A stretch of DNA of 11,926 nucleotides from Stephanodiscus triporus. Lineage: Eukaryota; Bacillariophyta; Thalassiosirophyceae; Thalassiosirales; Thalassiosiraceae. Below the pieces are notes generated by a model. It had not been told where the DNA came from, made no database searches, and saw only the letters and a list, made by a program, of their open reading frames with translations. Positions within the stretch are counted from its first letter, which is position 1, and every line of letters begins with the position of its first letter. Of the stretch, positions 7,693 through 11,926 are shown piece after piece. The translations under genes and the position numbers were made by a program. Location: the NCBI GenBank assembly GCA_036939755.1, contig JALLAZ010000815.1, positions 1-11,926 of the forward strand, read 5' to 3'.

Positions 7693-8936
7693 ATGAAACT
7701 ACCTCCCCTCGTGGCGCTCTCGTTCTTGCCGTGGGGATCGTCGAGCGCATCGTCATCGCCGCCCTCGTCGTCATTCGCACGGAGTCGACGCGCCGCCGCC
7801 CTCCTCCCCGCCCCGTCGCGTCTCATCGGCCGCCATCGCGACGTCGACGCCGGGAGGAGGGGCCTTCGTCGTCCGTCGTCCGTCGTCGTCTGCGTCGGCG
7901 GCGGCGGCATCGTCGGCATCGACGACGAAGGGGGTGACGACGATGACGTCCGCCGGCGGACGCTCGACGCCGCCCTCGTCAAGATGAGATCGATCGACGA
8001 GGTCGCGTTCGGTTCGAGGTTCAACGGGCGTCGGATGAGGTTGGTGGAGGTCAGGGAGTCGTCGATACCCGGGGCGGGACTCGGCCTGTTCGCGAGGTCG
8101 AGCATACGGTCCGGCACGATAATCACGTTCTATCCCGTCCACTCCATAGGGATCGTGGACGCGGTCGACGGCGGCGTCACGCGGGTGTGCATGGACGCCG
8201 GCACGGGTCGGACGTACGAACGCCCCGACGACGACGACGACGACGACGCGTATCTGCTGCACGTGCTCGGCGGCCGACCCCTGATGGACGCCGACGTGTC
8301 GAGGGATCTCGGCGGACGATCGATCTTCGTCGACGTCGACGTCTCGAACGTCGACCCTCGCCGTATCGGCGACGGCGGCGCGATCGCGTCGTGCGGATTC
8401 GACGGGCACGGGGCGAACGACGGGGCGCGACCGTTCTCGTGAACGACGAGGGCGGCGCGTTGGCGTACTACCGCGCGTTGCGCGCGGCGAGGAACTGCGT
8501 CCACGTGCCGTTCGGGCCGTCGCCCCTGCTCGCGTTGGTGTCGACCAGGAAGATAAGGAGGGGCGACGAGCTGCTCACGACGTACGGCTGCTCGTGTGAG
8601 TAGTGGAATAATGATTTTCGCGTGCTCTCGTGTGTACGATTCATGCGCGAGACGTGTTGTGCGTGCGACGTTTTTTTGGTCGGGCCAGAACCCCCCCCCC
8701 CCCCCCCTCCCAACGGCCCCTTTCTTTTTCTATTCCACCATCGACGAACGAAAAAATCAGACTGGCTCGATTCCCTGATGAGGGAAACGGGCGAATCGGA
8801 GGAGACGGACATGACGGAATCCATCCTCGTGGAGGCGAGGGAGGTCGCGATGGACATCCTGAAGGGGATGAGGAGCGCGGCGGCCACGCACGCGAGTGAG
8901 GCGGAGGAACTCCGGTCCATCTTCGATGCTCGTTGA
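7693..8936 (+). CDS. SET-domain protein with N-terminal signal, two exons, one apparent frameshift
   Basis: Exon 1 runs from the ATG at 7693 to 8595 and exon 2 from 8761 to 8936. SET domains usually methylate lysine side chains. The N-terminus (MKLPPLVALSFLPWGSSSAS) is hydrophobic, then Ser/Arg-rich with SSSFARSRR, which could be a secretory or plastid presequence. SET marks are IPGAGLGLFARSSIRSGT (about 125-142), GHGANDGA (238-245), RNCVHVPFGPSPLLALVSTR and IRRGDELLTTYGCSYW. The last motif is completed only by splicing, which brings in YWLDSLMRE and a helical acidic tail ending at the TGA 8934-8936. The frame changes at 8425-8427: the frame-1 stop at 8440-8442 is avoided, and the SET domain continues in the next frame as TVLVNDEGGALAYY. 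One missing base or two extra (a GC dinucleotide in GCGCG) would explain it. A run of seven Asp lies at about 179-185. The gene is probably functional with a sequence error, but a recent mutation is possible. The methylation target cannot be told. Confidence 0.75.
8596..8760 (+). other. Intron in the SET gene
   Basis: Donor GTGAGT and acceptor AAAAATCAG; 165 bp, phase 1 (T/AC, Tyr). It contains a run of 17 C at 8691-8707. Splicing completes the conserved SET end motif TTYGCSYW; unspliced, the frame stops at once with Cys-Glu-stop. Confidence 0.88.
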
Positions 8937-9203
8937 AAGATGGACGAAAAGGCCGTTTCGGGGTCCAGCGGTAGGCGCGGAAGAAGCCAAAACTTGGTCG
9001 AATTCAGATTGTTTTTTGCTTCTATCCGTGTTGTATCGTAATTTGAGATCACTGCTCATCTCGCACAGGCGCCAATGGCACACACATAATTTTAATGAAG
9101 TAGTTCTGTGTATTTTAAAGAGAAACTAGACCGGCATTCGTCCCCAGCAAAAGCAGCAAGAGATTATGGCGACAATAGGAGGAAGGAATCTGAGGTCTCC
9201 TAA
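8937..9203. other. 3' flank of the SET gene, no gene seen
   Basis: Composition falls from GC-rich to AT-rich within this stretch. It probably holds the 3' untranslated region of the SET gene. No reading frame or repeat here can be supported. Confidence 0.4.
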
Positions 9204-9790
9204 AGTATCGCAGTGGCTTCTCTGTTGCACCTGCGCAAGTATGATGGTGAAACTATAAATGTTACAAGGTGTTATGGGTAAATGGTGACCCACTCATAGT
9301 TTACTCCACTAGGTGTAAGTATGGTGAAATTAGCAGCCAAATAATGCTACTTGTCTTTGGTTGATGGAGGCATTTGATCATTGATCGGCTAGGGGCAAGG
9401 GCGATGGATTTCAGCATTGATGTGCCATTCAAGTTGAGAATGACACTGTCAATAGATGGAAAGGATTAATTGTTGGGGTCCATTCAAGAGGAGCAGAAAG
9501 ACGAATCATGTGTGTGTGTTGCATGACCAACTTGATGCAACCCTCCACCCAAACTAATTAGGTTGGGGCTCCTGAGGAAGACCCGGAAACACAGACTCCA
9601 ATTTGTTTTGGTCCTAGCATTTTGGCAAGTGGGGGCATGTTAAACACACTTGTATCCACCTTGAATACAAGATGCATATCAAAGCATCCATCTTACTTTG
9701 CATCCCCTACTAACGTAGCCTGTAACAAAATAAATTCTAATTGCCGTGGGCATAGATCAGCAGATCATATCAATTCCTCAGTTACAATAA
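9204..9790 (+). pseudogene. Possible decayed coding remnant, family unknown
   Basis: Several longish open stretches follow one another on the + strand with breaks between them. 9204-9278 reads SIAVASLLHLRKYDGETINV and on. After a one-base shift, 9278-9361 reads VNGDPLIVYSTRCKYGEISS and on. The same frame continues past a TGA through 9365-9466 as WRHLIIDRLGARAMDFSIDV and on. Another frame is open for about 72 codons from 9562 (VGAPEEDPETQTPICFGPSI). In AT-rich DNA these runs are somewhat longer than chance, but I recognise no domain. It may be an old transposable-element gene or coincidence. Confidence 0.2.
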
Positions 9791-9974
9791 TCTAAACCAC
9801 ATGCAGCCCTACTACTCAAAAAAGCTTATTCTCCAAGGTCTCCTTAAACCCTTATTGCGTTCATCACATGGAGGTCAATTTTTCATTTGCTTAGATGATA
9901 ACACAATACAAATACATCTTGAGGCTGCATCATCGTAGCCCCCTACAAGAGATGAAAAAAATCCACCATCCATT
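9791..9974. other. Non-coding stretch before the first satellite
   Basis: No gene is visible. The last 60 bases (from CTTGAGGCTGCATCATCG near 9918) weakly resemble the end of the satellite unit that follows, including GATGAAA and CCATTCCATAC, so this may be a worn first copy. Confidence 0.35.
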
Positions 9975-10560
9975 CCATACATATGAAAGGTGATTAACAA
10001 CCTTCATATGCTGTGGATAAGGACATATATCCAACATCATACCATTTCCATCACACCTGTTGGCCCAGATTTGGGAAGTCTTGGGTCGAAATCCTTGATC
10101 CTTGCAAGGTGCTACTTGAGGCCATCCTGCTGTGGTTGAGGCCATAGACCCACATGAAATGGTTCCCACATCAACTCCATACATATGAAAGGTGATTCAC
10201 AAGTCACAACCTTCATATGCTGTGGATGGGGATATGGATCCATCATCATGCCATTTCCACCACACCTGTTGCTGTTGGCCCAGATTTGGGATGTCGGCTG
10301 AAATAGTGACCCGGGGTCACTTCCAGGTGCTACTACTTGAGGCCATCCTGCTGTGGTTGAGGCTATAAACCCAGATGAAATGGTTCCCGCAGTCACTCCA
10401 TACAGATGAAAGGCGATTGAAAACCTTTATATTCATATTTTGTGTCTGTGGATGGGGATATGGATATGGACCAATATGGATCTATCATTGTGCTGTTTCT
10501 TCCACCACACCTGCTGTTGGCCTAGATTTGGGAAGTTAGCTGAAATTCTAGCCGTAGACA
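9975..10560 (+). repeat. Tandem satellite A, about 200-220-bp units
   Basis: Units start at CCATACATATGAAAGG (9975), again at 10177 and, as CCATACAGATGAAAGG, at 10398, giving lengths of 202 and 221 and a partial third. Shared blocks in order: CTTCATATGCTGTGGAT, CACACCTGTTG, GGCCCAGATTTGGGA, GAGGCCATCCTGCTGTGG, GAAATGGTTCCC. Two minus-strand open frames run through the units, but they lie in different frames from one another, so a repeat-encoded protein is not supported. Confidence 0.9.
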
Positions 10561-10974
10561 AGGGTAAGGGGTAGGGTTGGCAACTATATGATGGAGCTGC
10601 TTCTTATTTGGCCCATCAATGGTGGCTAGCTTTCTTGATTTGGAGAGGAGGCAGCAGAATGGCATGCTGAGGTCTTCAGCGAGCAGCGACAGCGAGAGTG
10701 AGAGGTTATTAGTTTTTTAGATATTCTGTGGGTGTGGGGCAAAACTATGAATTCAGAACAGAACAACTTAGAAATTAGGTAAATTACTGAGATACTACCT
10801 AGACAAGTTTAACCATATCAGAGTCTTTATACGCCACATTCATAATCATAATAACTATGTAAGGGATAAGTTAAAGACCCTATGTAGATTTGTACTGTTG
10901 TGATAGTAACATTTTTTGCAATTCATGAGTACTGGGGGTGTTACCATGCACCATACAAAATATTACCAAACACC
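10561..10974. other. Non-coding stretch between satellite A and the transposon-like fragment
   Basis: No gene or clear repeat is visible. It includes GACAAGGGTAAGGGGTAGGG near 10558-10577 and a GAGCAGCGACAGCGAGAGTG stretch near 10680. It may be worn element sequence. Confidence 0.35.
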
Positions 10975-11249
10975 TCACTTGTGCAAAACCTCTTCCACCA
11001 GATTCCTCTTTTGTGATGGTATCTCATATACCTTTTGTGTCATTCCAGTAACATTTCCACAATAACACAAAGGTTTCCTACATCTACCTTTGTACATTCA
11101 ACATTGTCAAGTGACACCAGTACAATGTCCCCTTCTTTGAACACCAATTGCGGAGATTTGGTCAACAACTTGGACTTCATTGCGTGTGCATTCCTAGTCA
11201 TATATGCTGCTGCTTTGTTATGGAGGATGAGGCGCCGTGGTGGTACCAC
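10975..11249 (-). mobile_element. Degenerate fragment of a transposable-element protein (C-terminal part)
   Basis: From about 11249 down to a TGA at 11040 the frame reads RRLILHNKAAAYMTRNAHAM, then KEGDIVLVSLDNVECTKVDV, then GNLCVIVEM. The pattern 'xEGDxVxVxxxxVxxxKVDxGNLxxVIVE' is one I associate with the C-terminus of abundant diatom transposon-encoded proteins, normally followed by a short beta-rich segment. That segment appears in a shifted frame as TQKVYEIPSQKRNLVEEVLH, ending at the TGA 10975-10977. A TAG also lies two codons upstream of the first GTG. The frameshift and stop mark it as dead. The family name is uncertain and comes from memory of similar sequences, not a search. It lies between two satellites of opposite orientation. 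Confidence 0.45.
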
Positions 11250-11305
11250 TTGTGGCTATCTCAAGTCGTGTACAAAAAGAATCCACAAACGTTTTTGAGG
11301 GGTAC

Positions 11306-11926
11306 TTGTCAAACACCTTTTATATATATGACATTGATGTGAGATGAATATGGATTGGGTGTACAGCCTCAATCACCGCGTTTCACTATCAGCTATTGCC
11401 TGGGAGTTGCCCGATTTGTAGCAAAATTCCAAAAGCTTGGTTGGCATAAGCGGCAGTAGTGTGGTGAGGACACATGCATATGCACATCCACAGCATATAA
11501 CAGTTGTCAAACACATTCTATACATTTAATTGATATGAGATGAATATGGATTGGGTGTACAGCCTCAATCACTGCATTTCACCATGAGTTAGCCCAGATT
11601 TTAAATGTCAAAATTCCAAAAGCTTGGTCGGCATAAGCGGCAGTAGTGCGATGGGGACACATCCATATGCCCATCCACAGCATATAAAGGTTGTCAAACA
11701 CATTATATATATATGACATTGATGTGAGATGAATATGGGTTAGGTGTACAGCCTCAATTACTGCATTTCACCACCACTTATTGCCTGGGAGTTTCCCACC
11801 AGATTTCTAGCAAAATTCCAAAAGCTTGGTTGGCATGAGTGGCAGTAGTGTGGTGAGGACACATCCATATGCCCATTCACAGCATATAAAGGTTGTCAAA
11901 CACTTTATATATATATGACATTGATG
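11306..11926 (-). repeat. Tandem satellite B, 177-208-bp units, runs off the right edge
   Basis: Units begin at TTGTCAAACAC at 11306, 11514, 11691 and 11893, giving lengths of 208, 177 and 202 and a truncated fourth. Shared blocks: GAGATGAATATGG, GGTGTACAGCCTCAAT, AAAATTCCAAAAGCTTGGT, GGCAGTAGTG, CACAGCATATAA. Copy 2 has internal deletions. Read on the minus strand, the end block gives TATGCTGTGGATGGGCATAT, which matches satellite A. The array continues beyond this window. Confidence 0.92.

Noticed and set aside
7569..8504. Long minus-strand frames opposite the SET gene
   Set aside because: GC-rich DNA leaves all frames open; the translations are Arg/Asp/Val runs without domains, whereas the + strand carries SET motifs.
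8468..9052. 194-codon minus-strand frame opposite the end of the SET gene
   Set aside because: It crosses the SET intron and its poly-C run and has no recognisable domain; the + strand exon 2 and its splice sites explain the region.
9930..10396. Two minus-strand open frames with similar protein repeats (TAGWPQV, GNGMMMD, PQHMKVV)
   Set aside because: They follow from the tandem DNA repeat. The two copies lie in different frames and unit lengths (202, 221) are not multiples of three, so no continuous repeat protein exists.

Overview
This is nuclear DNA from a eukaryotic microalga, most likely a diatom; a centric, Thalassiosira-like species is my guess. The reasons are small gaps between genes, short GT-AG introns (71-165 bp), genes on both strands packed tail to tail, and an N-terminal presequence carrying the A-x-A-F motif used for import into the complex plastid of diatoms. 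The species is an inference; the intron structures and protein families can be read directly.

The left 9 kb is gene-rich. In order it holds: a possible 22-residue end of an unidentified + strand gene (1-69); a two-exon Gfo/Idh/MocA-type NAD(P)-dependent oxidoreductase (327-1641, +); a GC-rich, broken minus-strand gene that looks like a secreted or organellar 2-oxoglutarate/Fe(II) oxygenase (1715-2969); a cluster of 18-bp palindromes (3073-3197); a two-exon ALKBH7 homologue with a mitochondrial-type N-terminus (3246-4298, +); a five-exon, 886-residue XRN-family 5'-3' exoribonuclease (7286-4303, -) with a plastid-type bipartite presequence; and a two-exon SET-domain protein (7693-8936, +) that shares a 406-bp divergent promoter region with the XRN gene. 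ALKBH7 and XRN converge with only 4 bp between their stop codons.

The right 3 kb has no intact gene. It holds a possible decayed coding remnant (9204-9790), a satellite of about 200-bp units (9975 to about 10560), a degenerate fragment resembling the C-terminus of a diatom transposable-element protein (10975-11249, -), and a second satellite of 177-208-bp units that runs off the right edge. The two satellites share a core of about 35 bp in opposite orientation and flank the transposon-like fragment. They may be the arms of one decayed element.

Base composition is mosaic. The oxygenase-like and SET genes are very GC-rich, full of GAC/GTC runs and G/C homopolymers, and are the only host genes whose frames are interrupted. 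The oxidoreductase, ALKBH7 and XRN genes have ordinary composition and read through cleanly once introns are removed. This pattern suggests that some breaks are sequence or assembly errors, although real decay of the oxygenase gene is also possible. The genes show no common pathway. The clearest functional theme is organelle targeting: mitochondrion for ALKBH7, plastid for XRN, a signal-type N-terminus on the other two.
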